From assembly GCF_003387355.1 (NCBI RefSeq), contig NZ_QUNH01000003.1:292337-356336 (forward strand): DNA of 64,000 nucleotides, written 5' to 3'. The position numbers and the translations under genes are program-made. Origin of the DNA: Winogradskyella sediminis. GTDB lineage: Bacteria; Bacteroidota; Bacteroidia; Flavobacteriales; Flavobacteriaceae. Positions 45,537 to 54,425 of this stretch are shown here, piece by piece. Below the pieces are notes generated by a model. That model made no database searches. It saw nothing but the letters and a program-made list of their open reading frames with translations, and was not told the origin of the DNA. Positions within the stretch are counted from its first letter, which is position 1. Each line of letters opens with the position of its first letter.

Positions 45537-46334
45537 ATGAAAATACTACCATCCATAGTAGTCATACTATCCCTATTTACAGCGATAAGTTGTAAAGAAA
45601 ATAAAGCTTCTGAAACCGTTTTAGAAGGACAAAAAGAATTAAAAAAAGAAGAAACCATGAACGTATTATTCGTATTAACATCTCACGATAAATTAGGAGA
45701 TACAGGAAAGAAAACAGGATTTTGGGTAGAAGAATTCGCAAGTCCATATTACACCTTGTTAGATAAAGGTGCCCATATTACTATTGCCACTCCAAAAGGA
45801 GGTGCAGCACCTATCGACCCAAGTAGTGATTCACCAGACGCGGCAACAAATGCTACGGAGCGTTTTAATAATGATGATGAGGCTAAAGCTAAAATTGCAA
45901 ACACTAAAGTATTAGCAGATATGAATCCCGATGATTTTGATGCGGTATTTTATCCAGGTGGACACGGTCCTTTATGGGATTTAACAAATGATGCTCATTC
46001 AGTAAAATTGATTGAACAATTTGACCGTCAGAACAAACCCATTGCTTTTGTTTGTCATGCACCAGCCGTATTAAAGGATGTGAAAAATGAAGATGGTACA
46101 GCTTTAGTTAAAGGCAAAAAAGTTACAGGTTTTTCTAATTTAGAAGAAGCAGCCGTAGGTTTAACCGAAGTGGTTCCTTTGTTATTAGAAGATATGCTGA
46201 TTGAAAATGGCGCATTTTATTCTAATGCCGATAAATGGGCACCATACGCTGTACAAGACGGAAATTTAATTACAGGACAAAATCCTGCGTCATCAGAATT
46301 GGTAGCTGAAAAACTATTAGAAACCTTAAAGTAA
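45537..46334 (+). CDS. Lipoprotein DJ-1/PfpI (Hsp31-like) protein
   Basis: A 265-residue protein with a probable lipoprotein signal (AISC, Cys19), so periplasmic or membrane-anchored. The DJ-1 domain has E65/E66 (GFWVEEF), YPGGHG (139-144) and the elbow C173-H174 (FVCHAPAVL). The family includes glyoxalase III-type enzymes and chaperones. As the last gene of the TetR operon it would complement YqhD against glyoxals. A terminator follows directly. Confidence 0.92.
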   Translation: MKILPSIVVILSLFTAISCKENKASETVLEGQKELKKEETMNVLFVLTSHDKLGDTGKKTGFWVEEFASPYYTLLDKGAHITIATPKGGAAPIDPSSDSPDAATNATERFNNDDEAKAKIANTKVLADMNPDDFDAVFYPGGHGPLWDLTNDAHSVKLIEQFDRQNKPIAFVCHAPAVLKDVKNEDGTALVKGKKVTGFSNLEEAAVGLTEVVPLLLEDMLIENGAFYSNADKWAPYAVQDGNLITGQNPASSELVAEKLLETLK

Positions 46335-46360
46335 TCAATTTCCCTAAGTTGATTAATAGC

Positions 46361-46400
46361 GAGAAGCCTGTATAACTTTATGTTTACAGGCTTTCTTTTG
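46361..46400 (+). terminator. Terminator of the TetR operon
   Basis: GAAGCCTGTA (46363-46372) pairs with TACAGGCTTTC (46385-46395), with a 12-nt loop and T-rich tail. Confidence 0.88.
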
Positions 46401-46504
46401 TTTTTAGTGTATTCCATTTTTAAATAATGGATGTGGATATCAACTATCTTACTTATTGCAAGCAATTTCTTTGCAATTGTAACTCTCAACACCACTAACA
46501 TTTG

Positions 46505-46512
46505 TATTTTTG
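46505..46512 (+). promoter_or_regulatory. -7 element of the ThiE-like gene
   Basis: TATTTTTG, matching TAnnTTTG, 44 nt before the ATG. The nearest upstream TTG is 25 nt away, a little long. Confidence 0.45.
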
Positions 46513-46555
46513 CGCCGCATTTAGCGCTACGCTGCACTATTTAAGTTTATAATAC

Positions 46556-47197
46556 ATGATTATCTCTAAACTACATTATAGCTCTCAAGGCTCAACTCCT
46601 GAAGACCATTTGATCAATATACAAAAAGCCTGTACTTATGGCATTGAGTTAGTACAATTGCATCTTAAGGACGTGACTAACGCTCACTATTTAGAGATTG
46701 CAAAAGCTGCGCGAGATATTACATTGCGCTATCAAACGAGATTAGTTATAACTCATAATTATGAAGTAGCAAAAGCAGTAAAAGCCGAAGGAGTCATTTT
46801 AGAAAATTTAGAAGATTGTCCAACGCAAATAAGACCAAATCTATACAGCTGGCAAATGATTGGCGGTATCGCAAAGACACTAGAAGATTGTAAAGCATTC
46901 CTAGCCAAAGATGTCGATTATGTTGCTTTGGGGCCTTTTGCTAGCACTAGTGACACTTCTTTAAGTAATACTTTAAGTATTGATAACTATCATGCTATAA
47001 ACAAAGCACTACATACTGAAAAACCAATTATTGCTTTTGGCGCTATAGAACCTAATGATGTGACTGCTTTATTAGAAGCCGGAATTGCTGGGATAACGCT
47101 AGCTGATGGTATAACTACAAATTTTGATACCATTAAACGCTTTAATGAGTTATTGCAAGCATCGGCCACTGGTGAGATACGTCATACGTTTGAGTAA
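46556..47197 (+). CDS. Thiamine-phosphate-synthase-like (ThiE/TenI) TIM-barrel protein
   Basis: A 213-residue TIM barrel with 'GIELVQLHLKD' (phosphate/substrate strand), 'VDYVALGPFASTSD' and 'IIAFGAIEPNDV'. ThiE normally has a TKK/TKE-type motif after the GPF element; here it reads STSDTS, so the pyrophosphate-binding residues are altered. No other thiamine genes are nearby. It could be a ThiE paralogue (TenI-like) with another role; catalysis is uncertain. Confidence 0.8.
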   Translation: MIISKLHYSSQGSTPEDHLINIQKACTYGIELVQLHLKDVTNAHYLEIAKAARDITLRYQTRLVITHNYEVAKAVKAEGVILENLEDCPTQIRPNLYSWQMIGGIAKTLEDCKAFLAKDVDYVALGPFASTSDTSLSNTLSIDNYHAINKALHTEKPIIAFGAIEPNDVTALLEAGIAGITLADGITTNFDTIKRFNELLQASATGEIRHTFE

Positions 47198-47247
47198 CTC
47201 AATAATAGCCCTTAGAATTACAAATTGTTAATCAGATATCGGAAAGT

Positions 47248-48150
47248 ATGTGGATGTATTTAGGCTTGCTAGCTGCACTATTTTTAGGATTACACAACTT
47301 ATGTAAAAAGCACGCTGTACGCGGCAATGAAGTGTTTCCGGTGTTGTTAGGTACCGTATCAAGTGGATTTTTGTTTGTAGCAACCTTTTATGGTCTCTCT
47401 ATTTTCTATCCAGAATACGCTTTAGCACACGGTTATAACTTTCAGAGCATCGCTTGGTCTACCCATGGTTTTATTTTTATAAAATCGGCTATAATGGCTA
47501 CCTCGTGGATTTTAGCGTATCAGGCTTTAAAGCATTTACCCATAACGATTGTTACACCCATACGTTCTGCAGGTCCATTTTTTACCTTTATCGGCGCACT
47601 ATTAATTTATAATGAACAGCCAAGTATATTGCAATGGATTGGCTTTTTCCTCATTATTTTATCAGTGATGCTATACTCTAAAATCGGGAAAAAGGAAGGC
47701 ATTATTTTTAAGCGTAACAAATGGATATTTGCAATTATAGCTGCCACATTTTTAGGAGCGTCAAGTGGCTTGTATGATAAATTCTTAATCCAGAACCTCA
47801 GTCTTAATCCACAAACACTTCAATTTTGGTTCTGTTTATACACCATAATAATTTTACTTGTAATCCTCAGCATATCATGGTTTCCGTATCCCAAAAAGCG
47901 CAAAGCGTTTAAATTCCGTTGGTCTATTATCGCTGTAGGAATTTTATTGCAAGCAGCAGATTACTTTTATTTTAAAGCACTACAAGATCCTGAGGCTTTA
48001 ATCATGTTATTGTCTGCCATAAAACGCAGTCAGATTATCATTGCTGTGGTCGTTGGTGGCTTAATTTTTAAAGAACAAAATAAGCGTAAAAAGTTAGTGC
48101 CTTTAGCAGGAATTATGATTGGAGTATTTCTTATTCTGTATTCAAATTGA
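47248..48150 (+). CDS. EamA-family (DMT) transporter
   Basis: A 300-residue integral membrane protein with about ten transmembrane segments in two EamA halves ('SAGPFFTFIGALLIYNEQPSILQWIGFFLIILSVMLY' pattern at the end of the first and 'IAVVVGGLIFKEQNKRKK' in the second). Drug/metabolite transporters export amino acids, nucleosides or other metabolites. The substrate is unknown. It follows the ThiE-like gene by about 50 bp and may share its transcript. Confidence 0.93.
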   Translation: MWMYLGLLAALFLGLHNLCKKHAVRGNEVFPVLLGTVSSGFLFVATFYGLSIFYPEYALAHGYNFQSIAWSTHGFIFIKSAIMATSWILAYQALKHLPITIVTPIRSAGPFFTFIGALLIYNEQPSILQWIGFFLIILSVMLYSKIGKKEGIIFKRNKWIFAIIAATFLGASSGLYDKFLIQNLSLNPQTLQFWFCLYTIIILLVILSISWFPYPKKRKAFKFRWSIIAVGILLQAADYFYFKALQDPEALIMLLSAIKRSQIIIAVVVGGLIFKEQNKRKKLVPLAGIMIGVFLILYSN

Positions 48151-48232
48151 TACATTGCATGTTTATATACTGAACAAAAAGTGATTGACGAAAACTCAAT
48201 TGGCTTTTAATTAATAAAAGGTAGTACTACGC

Positions 48233-49153
48233 ATGAATTCAGATTACGGTCAGATTATCAAAGACGCTTATAAGTTTACAAAATCCATTAAAAACAAAGG
48301 AAAATTAGCTACATACATCCCAGAATTAGCTAATGTAGATCCCGATAAGTTTGGAGTTCACATGACGAACCTCGATGGTCAAAATTTTGGTATGGGCGAT
48401 CACTTAGAAAAGTTTTCCATTCAGAGTATTGCTAAAGTGTTGTCGCTATCGTTAGCCGTTAAGTTTTTAGGCGAAAAAATTTGGACGCGTATTGACGTTG
48501 AGCCTTCGGGTACAAAATTCGATTCACTTCTTTTACTTGAGACATATAAAGGTATACCTCGAAATCCCTTTATCAATTCAGGTGCTATCGTCATTTGCGA
48601 TATCTTAATCACACACTTAGAAAACGCACGCGAAGAATTTTTAGAGTTTGTAAGAGACCTTAGCGATATACCCGACCTCGACTATTCCGATGACATAGCC
48701 GATTCTGAAAAAGCAACCGGTTTTAGAAACGTTGCTTTATGTAACTTTATAAAATCCTTAGACAATATCGATAACGATCCTGACGAAGTTTTAGATTTTT
48801 ATTTCGACATGTGTTCTTTAGAAATGAATTGCGAAGAATTATCGCGTACATTCTCGTTTTTAGCCAATGGAGGTAAAAAATTGAGCGATGGGAAAAAGAT
48901 TCTTACACGTAGTCAGACCAAACGAATTAATGCACTCATGCTAACATGTGGTTTTTATGACGAGTCTGGTGAATTTGCATTTAAAGTTGGATTGCCAGGA
49001 AAAAGTGGTGTGGGTGGTGGTATTGTAGCCTTATACCCTAGCAATTTTACCATAGCCGTTTGGAGTCCAAAATTAAACCCTAACGGAAATTCTTTTAAAG
49101 GCATGAAATTATTAGAAACAGTAACCACCCATTCTGAAATGAGTATTTTCTAA
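48233..49153 (+). CDS. glsA: Glutaminase (serine-dependent GlsA type)
   Basis: A 306-residue protein matching bacterial GlsA length. The active-site S65-I-A-K68 (FSIQSIAKV), the 'GIPRNPFINSGAIV' substrate motif and the C-terminal 'KVGLPGKSGVGGGIVA' motif are all present. It hydrolyses glutamine to glutamate and ammonia in the cytoplasm, supporting acid tolerance and nitrogen supply. It is monocistronic by spacing. Confidence 0.96.
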   Translation: MNSDYGQIIKDAYKFTKSIKNKGKLATYIPELANVDPDKFGVHMTNLDGQNFGMGDHLEKFSIQSIAKVLSLSLAVKFLGEKIWTRIDVEPSGTKFDSLLLLETYKGIPRNPFINSGAIVICDILITHLENAREEFLEFVRDLSDIPDLDYSDDIADSEKATGFRNVALCNFIKSLDNIDNDPDEVLDFYFDMCSLEMNCEELSRTFSFLANGGKKLSDGKKILTRSQTKRINALMLTCGFYDESGEFAFKVGLPGKSGVGGGIVALYPSNFTIAVWSPKLNPNGNSFKGMKLLETVTTHSEMSIF

Positions 49154-49239
49154 GTCTCATGGATATACTATATACCCTATTGTATTCAAAATCATCAAGG
49201 TTTTAATGGTATCCGTTAATAGTTTAAGGTCATAATTTT

Positions 49240-49247
49240 TAAATTTG
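49240..49247 (+). promoter_or_regulatory. -7 element of the small hydrophilic protein gene
   Basis: TAAATTTG, a TAnnTTTG match, 24 nt before the ATG at 49272. No good -33 element is seen. Confidence 0.45.
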
Positions 49248-49271
49248 AGTACATCTTAAAAATTGAAGATT

Positions 49272-49565
49272 ATGAAAAATGAAGATAAAAAAAAACCATA
49301 CAATCCAGAGATTACTAAAGAAGACAAAGACATATTAGGTGATAAATCTGGAAACTTAAGACAAGACAACGGAGATGATCAAATATTAAAAAAGCGTCCA
49401 AATGAACCCGATTTTGCGGCTAAAAATTTAGATATTCCTGGTGGTCGTAATGCAAGACCACTAACTAACGAAAGATATCCAGACGAAGAAAATAGACATC
49501 ACAGTCTTGGCAGTGCTCATAACGATAATCTTGAGCAAGATATTGAAAATACAAGAACTGAGTAG
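49272..49565 (+). CDS. Small hydrophilic hypothetical protein (97 aa)
   Basis: A 97-residue protein from ATG 49272 (the frame opens at a TTG three codons upstream). It is highly charged, lacks hydrophobic core residues and is rich in Asp, Asn, Lys, Glu and Pro, so probably intrinsically disordered, in the manner of stress-induced hydrophilins. No family recognised with certainty. It has its own promoter element and terminator. Confidence 0.7.
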   Translation: MKNEDKKKPYNPEITKEDKDILGDKSGNLRQDNGDDQILKKRPNEPDFAAKNLDIPGGRNARPLTNERYPDEENRHHSLGSAHNDNLEQDIENTRTE

Positions 49566-49609
49566 TTTTCAGTTTCAGAAATAGGAACAATCCGAATAAC
49601 AAATAAACA

Positions 49610-49668
49610 ATCAAGATCTATAACTAGTACATGGTAACATGGTTATTTTAGGTCTTGATTTTTTTTTA
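49610..49668 (+). terminator. Terminator after the hydrophilic protein gene
   Basis: A long stem with TCAAGATCT near 49611 pairing with AGGTCTTGA (49649-49657, one G-U), an inner hairpin, then nine T residues. Confidence 0.8.
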
Positions 49669-49686
49669 TATGAGAAAGTCCATAAG

Positions 49687-49724
49687 GAAAAGCATTGTAA
49701 AACCAGCGCTTTACAATGCTTTTC
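49687..49724 (-). terminator. Terminator of the Old Yellow Enzyme gene
   Basis: A perfect 15-bp stem (GAAAAGCATTGTAAA, 49687-49701, with 49710-49724) about 20 bp past the stop codon of the minus-strand gene; A/T tracts flank it. Confidence 0.9.
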
Positions 49725-49744
49725 TCTATAATTTAAGTTAACAA

Positions 49745-50839
49745 CTACTCAGAAGCAAAAGGATAGTCTGTATATCCTTTTTTTCCTGGTGTATAAAAAG
49801 TATCCTTATCCCAATCCGCTAATTCTAAATCTTGTTCAAAACGCGCTACCAAATCCGGATTAGAAATAAACGGTTTACCGTAAGCTACCAAATCCGCATC
49901 ACCAGCTTCGAGAATCATATTACCTTTATCCCTATCAAAATCACCATTAATCATTAAAGTACCATTGTACAACGGTCTAAAATGCTTGGCAATGTCTGTA
50001 ACTGCAAAAGGCACATCTGTAACATCAGTAAAAGGCTCCGATAAATGTACATAAGCCAAATTATAAGCATTCAGCTTTTTAATAATATATTCAAACGTCG
50101 GAATGGTGTCTTCATCAACCGTCATTCCAAACAAACCATGTAACGACGGATTAAAACGCACTCCAATTTTTTCTTGCGGTATCACAGTCTTCATCGCATC
50201 TAAAACCTCAAAAAAGAAACGGGTTTTATTTTCTATACTTCCACCATAGTCATCAGTTCTGGTATTAGAGCAATTATTAAAAAACTGATGAAATAAGTAA
50301 CCGTTAGAAGAATGCAATTCTATACCATCAAAACCAGCCTCCACGGCATTTGCGGCAGCATTTTTAAAGTCTTCAACGGTACGTTTAATATCCGCTATAG
50401 TCATTGCTTTAGGTGTCACGGTATCTTTAAAACCGTTTGGTGTGTAGGATTCTGCGTTGGGATTAATCGCAGAAGCCGAAACCGGCAAATCACCATCATG
50501 AAAATCGGGATGAGATATTCGACCAACGTGCCATAGCTGAATAAAAATGGTACCATCTTTATCGTGTACACGTTGCGTTACTTTTTTCCAGCCTTCCACT
50601 TGCGCTTTAGAGTGAATACCAGGTGTATTGATATATCCAACAGCTTCTTTAGAAACCTGCGAGCCTTCGGTAATAATTAAGCCTGCAGAAGCACGTTGTT
50701 CGTAGTATAAACCTTGCAAGTCATCTGTAGCAACTTTTTCAGTATTATCCGCACGACTTCGTGTCATAGGTGCCATAACGACGCGGTTTGGTAATGATAT
50801 ATTTTTATGATAAGGTGTTAATAAGGGTTGTGTTTTCAT
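49745..50839 (-). CDS. Old Yellow Enzyme-family alkene reductase (NemA-like)
   Basis: A 364-residue TIM-barrel flavoenzyme: 'RVVMAPMTRSRA' at the start, 'IQLWHVGRISHPDF' and 'GFDGIELHSSNGYLFHQFF' with the His/Asn pair that orients the substrate, then 'RTDDYGGSIENKTRF' and a phosphate-binding C-terminal part. With FMN and NADPH it reduces C=C bonds of enones, maleimides and nitro esters. In E. coli NemA is a NemR target and acts with Kef and glyoxalase systems. Confidence 0.95.
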   Translation of the reverse strand: MKTQPLLTPYHKNISLPNRVVMAPMTRSRADNTEKVATDDLQGLYYEQRASAGLIITEGSQVSKEAVGYINTPGIHSKAQVEGWKKVTQRVHDKDGTIFIQLWHVGRISHPDFHDGDLPVSASAINPNAESYTPNGFKDTVTPKAMTIADIKRTVEDFKNAAANAVEAGFDGIELHSSNGYLFHQFFNNCSNTRTDDYGGSIENKTRFFFEVLDAMKTVIPQEKIGVRFNPSLHGLFGMTVDEDTIPTFEYIIKKLNAYNLAYVHLSEPFTDVTDVPFAVTDIAKHFRPLYNGTLMINGDFDRDKGNMILEAGDADLVAYGKPFISNPDLVARFEQDLELADWDKDTFYTPGKKGYTDYPFASE

Positions 50840-50991
50840 ATTATTTTTTCATTTTCATTTAAAGTATTAAAGTTACGATTTTTAAACCTTAATGTTTAAG
50901 AATAGCTGCCGATTAAGATAGATTTAACCTTTGGTAAATCTGCCTTAAGAGGTCTTTTCTAACAGGAAAACGAACCTTTAACCGTACTCAA

Positions 50992-51038
50992 CGTCAGTTC
51001 TAGTGTCCCAACGTTTCAGTCGGGCTGTATCGAGAACA
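50992..51038. repeat. Dispersed intergenic repeat, single copy
   Basis: Runs from CGTCAGTTCTAGTG (50992-51005) to TGTATCGAGAACA (51026-51038), with a CCCA...CGGG internal part. The ends match the copies at 6.0, 8.5 and 20.8 kb. Confidence 0.6.
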
Positions 51039-51146
51039 TATTGAGCCAAACATAAAAAAGACCAAAACATTAAATAAATATTAAATAACCCTTCGCTCTT
51101 TGGCATTTCAATCCATTATCAAGAACTTTACAAAAAAAACATCCCA

Positions 51147-51668
51147 ATGACCATATTTGTAGACATGGATGATGTGTTAGCAGACACTTACGGCAAACAC
51201 ATCGAATTATATAATAAAGAGCATCAGCAAGATTTACATATCAGCCAAATCATTTCGGGCGAGATATGGCACAATGTTCCAGAAATCCACCAAAAAAGCA
51301 TCAAAGCTCACGCGCTTCAACCTGGCTTTTTTCGCGATTTAGAACCCATTAAAGATGCCATACAAGTAATGGAAGCCTTATATGCTAAGCACGAAGTTTA
51401 CATTGCTACGGCAGCAACACAGTTTCCTAATTCGTTATTAGAAAAAAGTGAATGGTTAGATGAGCACATGCCCTTTATTACGTGGCAACATCGCATTATG
51501 TGTGGAGATAAATTTATTTTAAATGGAGATTTGCTCATAGACGACAGAACCTATAATTTGGAAAAATTTGAAGGAGATACACTTTTGTTTAATTCTCCTC
51601 ATAATGTAGAAGATACAGGTTATACTAGAGTGTCAACGTGGTTAGAAATAGCTGAACGCTTATTGTAA
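51147..51668 (+). CDS. 5'(3')-deoxyribonucleotidase (HAD fold)
   Basis: A 173-residue HAD-family phosphatase: the catalytic motif DMDDVLADT is at 6-14 and the acidic motif LLIDDRTYNLEKF near the C-terminus. It belongs to the NT5C-like group that removes phosphate from deoxyribonucleoside 5'- and 3'-monophosphates, controlling dNTP pools. Alone on its strand between the Old Yellow Enzyme and CsbD genes. Confidence 0.93.
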   Translation: MTIFVDMDDVLADTYGKHIELYNKEHQQDLHISQIISGEIWHNVPEIHQKSIKAHALQPGFFRDLEPIKDAIQVMEALYAKHEVYIATAATQFPNSLLEKSEWLDEHMPFITWQHRIMCGDKFILNGDLLIDDRTYNLEKFEGDTLLFNSPHNVEDTGYTRVSTWLEIAERLL

Positions 51669-51890
51669 ATTAACTGTAATCCCTTTAGCACAGCTTCTTC
51701 GGGTGAGTTATCGGAAATTTTTACATTACACCAAAATCACATATATAGTGCTTTAATAATGGGATTGAGTTTGGTGGTATCGTTATGAAACCGTTATTGA
51801 GATCGTTCGGTACATTTTGGTACAAATATTATGGAGCACAGAAAATCTTGCAAAATGCAAGATTTTCCACGGTTTTACAAAGAGGGAATT

Positions 51891-52091
51891 TTAAAACTTA
51901 ATGCTATTTAAGAATTCGTTGATGTTTTCTTTAGTTTCACCAGTTTTTTTCTGAATTCTACCTACAACCTCGTCTTCTTGTCCTTCTTGGTAATCGAGAT
52001 CGTCATCGGTAAGTTCTCCCCATTTTTGTTTTAATTTTCCTTTTGCAATATTCCAATTGCCTTTTGCTTTATCTTGCCATGGTTTAGACAT
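51891..52091 (-). CDS. CsbD-family stress protein
   Basis: A 66-residue protein with the CsbD signature: 'AKGNWNIAKGKLKQKWGELTDDDLDYQEGQEDEVVGRIQ'-like order (WNI...GKLKQKWG...LTDDDL). CsbD is a general-stress, sigmaB-type protein in Bacillus; its molecular function is unknown. The start gives a full-length domain. Confidence 0.95.
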   Translation of the reverse strand: MSKPWQDKAKGNWNIAKGKLKQKWGELTDDDLDYQEGQEDEVVGRIQKKTGETKENINEFLNSIKF

Positions 52092-52235
52092 AATTTCTGT
52101 ATTTTTAAGTTATTGATCTCATAAGTAAACCACTTTGATTTACTACTGTAAAATTAACAGGTATACCAAGAACTTATTAACGCGATACATGAAGTTATTA
52201 ATTCAAATAAATAGCTAAAAACAAGACCAGTAAAA

Positions 52236-53573
52236 ATGATTTATACCATCATTGATGTTGAAACCACAGGACAAGGCAATCGTATGACCGAGATTTCCAT
52301 ATTTAAATATGATGGAACAACAGTAATTGACGAATTTACCTCATTGATTAATCCAGAAAGTTTTATTCCACAGCACATCACAGCACTCACAGGGATTGAT
52401 AACGCTTTAGTTGCAGATGTACCGACCTTTGCGGAAGTGGCTCAGGATATACTCAATATTACGCAGGGTACTATTTTTGTCGCTCATAATGTTAACTTTG
52501 ATTATAATGTTATTAATGGGGAATTTAAACGTTTAGGGATAGAATTCACCCGAAAGAAACTCTGTACCGTTCGTTTGTCTAGACGACTGCTACCAGGTCA
52601 TCGTTCTTATAGTTTAGGAAAACTGTGTAATGCCTTAGATATTAATCTCGTTGACAGGCACAGAGCACGAGGTGATGCTGAAGCTACAGTCATTCTTTTC
52701 AAATTATTATTACAACAACCTAACGCATCTGAGGTCTTTAAAGAATTTTTAAACAAGAATTCTAAAGAAGCCACCTTACCTCCTAACCTACCCAAAAAAA
52801 CGTTTGAAGCCTTACCAACTACGGCTGGCATCTATTATTTTAAGGATAAAAAAGGCAAGGTTATTTACGTGGGAAAAGCTATAAATATAAAAAAAAGGGT
52901 GCTAAGTCATTTTTATAGTAAGACTAAAAAATCACAAGATATGGTACGCGAAACTGCCGATATTGATTTTGAAGATTCAGGCAGTGAGTTAATCGCTTTA
53001 CTTATGGAAGATGCCGCTATAAAACATCACTTTCCTGTCTATAATAAAGTGGCTAAGCGTACCGTGCAATCTTTTGCTATATTCTCTTACCAAGACCGCA
53101 AAGGGGTTTTACATTTAGCAAGCAACAAAGGGCGTTTAGTCCCAAATCCTATTGTAACACTATTTAGTATTAGAGAAGTCCGTGCTTATTTAGAAAAAAT
53201 CTGTGAGACACATAATTTATGCCCAAAATACTGCCACTTGCAAGAGTCGGTAGCTGAGTGTTCTCATTTTAGTATTAAAAATTGTAAAGGTATTTGCAGA
53301 GACGAGGAAGCTGTAGAAGCCTATAACGACAGAGTTTTAGAAGCCATAAAGGATATGGCAGATCAGAAAACCGATATGGTGCTGAGAGAAAAAGGCCGAC
53401 ACCAGAATGAAGAAGCCTTTGTAATGGTGAAAAATGGCGAATATTTAGGATATGGTTTTGTAGATAAAGAAGAAACCATAAACCATATCGATGATTTGGA
53501 GACGTTCCTTATTCCGCAAAAAAACAATATGGATATTCAAAAGATTTTAAAATCCCGCTTACTAGAATTGTAG
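52236..53573 (+). CDS. DEDDh exonuclease fused to GIY-YIG endonuclease (DnaQ-Cho type)
   Basis: A 445-residue protein. Residues 1-165 are a DnaQ-like 3'-5' exonuclease (DVETTG at 7-12, HNVNFD with the second Asp, HRARGDAEAT with the DEDDh His/Asp). Residues ~200-285 are a GIY-YIG domain (TAGIYYFKDKKGKVIYVGKA), as in UvrC/Cho. A C-terminal part has two Cys clusters (LCPKYC, KNCKGIC), perhaps metal-binding. This fusion is known in Bacteroidota and others as an alternative to Cho for nucleotide-excision repair. Confidence 0.93.
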   Translation: MIYTIIDVETTGQGNRMTEISIFKYDGTTVIDEFTSLINPESFIPQHITALTGIDNALVADVPTFAEVAQDILNITQGTIFVAHNVNFDYNVINGEFKRLGIEFTRKKLCTVRLSRRLLPGHRSYSLGKLCNALDINLVDRHRARGDAEATVILFKLLLQQPNASEVFKEFLNKNSKEATLPPNLPKKTFEALPTTAGIYYFKDKKGKVIYVGKAINIKKRVLSHFYSKTKKSQDMVRETADIDFEDSGSELIALLMEDAAIKHHFPVYNKVAKRTVQSFAIFSYQDRKGVLHLASNKGRLVPNPIVTLFSIREVRAYLEKICETHNLCPKYCHLQESVAECSHFSIKNCKGICRDEEAVEAYNDRVLEAIKDMADQKTDMVLREKGRHQNEEAFVMVKNGEYLGYGFVDKEETINHIDDLETFLIPQKNNMDIQKILKSRLLEL

Positions 53574-53641
53574 GTATTCATTGTTTGAAGTTGTATAAAG
53601 TCATTCAATTTTATGTGGCATTAAAAATTAGACCTAAAGCT

Positions 53642-53670
53642 GAAAACAGCATCGTAATGATGCTGTTTTC
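53642..53670. terminator. Bidirectional terminator
   Basis: GAAAACAGCAT (53642-53652) pairs perfectly with ATGCTGTTTTC (53660-53670). It lies between the convergent exonuclease and PepSY-like genes. Confidence 0.88.
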
Positions 53671-53692
53671 ATATTAAGCAAAAGGGTTTTGC

Positions 53693-54217
53693 CTATATGG
53701 TTAGGGTAATCGATTTTGATTTGTTTTCTTTCTCTATGGAGATTTCATAAGTCATGATAGCGCCATTGGTTTGGTCGTAGTTCACTTTACATGAGCTGTT
53801 TAAAAATGCCCAACCTGGATATTTTTTAGCTAACTGCTGACTTATTTTTAATGGAATCCGGACATCTTCATAATATTCTTCTGAACTTATAATAATACTA
53901 TTAGCATCATAAATTGCAGTGATGTAATTTTCACTAGACTTAAAGTTAACCGTATAAGTTACAGACTGGTTTTTACTGTAAACAGGATCGCTTGTAACAT
54001 CAAAATTAGCGGCCATCGTTTGCAATTTTTTAATTCGTACAGCTATGGGTTGTGCTGTAGTCAGTTCTAAATTTAAGTAATCTTCATTCTGAATGGTTAC
54101 AGCACGTGGTGTGTAATTTTTGTCAGGTAATGCTGTGGTTTCCATTGCGATGTCATTTTGTGCGAAACTAAGGCTGGTGAGTCCTAAAAATAATAAACCA
54201 AGAAGACAAGTTTTCAT
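53693..54217 (-). CDS. Secreted PepSY-like (BLIP-fold) protein
   Basis: A 174-residue protein with a Sec signal peptide (about 1-19, ending SFAQ). The C-terminal half 'VRIPLKISQQLAKKYPGW' then 'YEISIEKENKSKSI' fits the periplasmic PepSY-like/BLIP-like domain seen in pairs in Bacteroidota. Its first half is beta-rich. Function unknown; such domains may bind peptides or metals. It is transcribed alone, as no gene lies within 200 bp upstream. Confidence 0.75.
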   Translation of the reverse strand: MKTCLLGLLFLGLTSLSFAQNDIAMETTALPDKNYTPRAVTIQNEDYLNLELTTAQPIAVRIKKLQTMAANFDVTSDPVYSKNQSVTYTVNFKSSENYITAIYDANSIIISSEEYYEDVRIPLKISQQLAKKYPGWAFLNSSCKVNYDQTNGAIMTYEISIEKENKSKSITLTI

Positions 54218-54425
54218 GAGTTGTACGGTTTTAGAGTTATACGTATTTATATAAAGTGGTTAAAGCTATTTTCTATTATCGTTGTGTTGATTAAATAGAA
54301 CATTGCTAAGGTATAAGCAAACCTGTACATGACCTTAAAATTGAGATAGACCACTAATGCACAAGCAATAGACAATCAATAGACAGTGTTATTCTAAAGA
54401 TTGTAAAATATTGATAAAGTGCTTG

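Noticed and set aside
46217..46537. Minus-strand ORF of 106 codons after the DJ-1 gene
   Set aside because: It spans the terminator of the TetR operon and the antisense of conserved DJ-1 residues; no promoter or family pattern.
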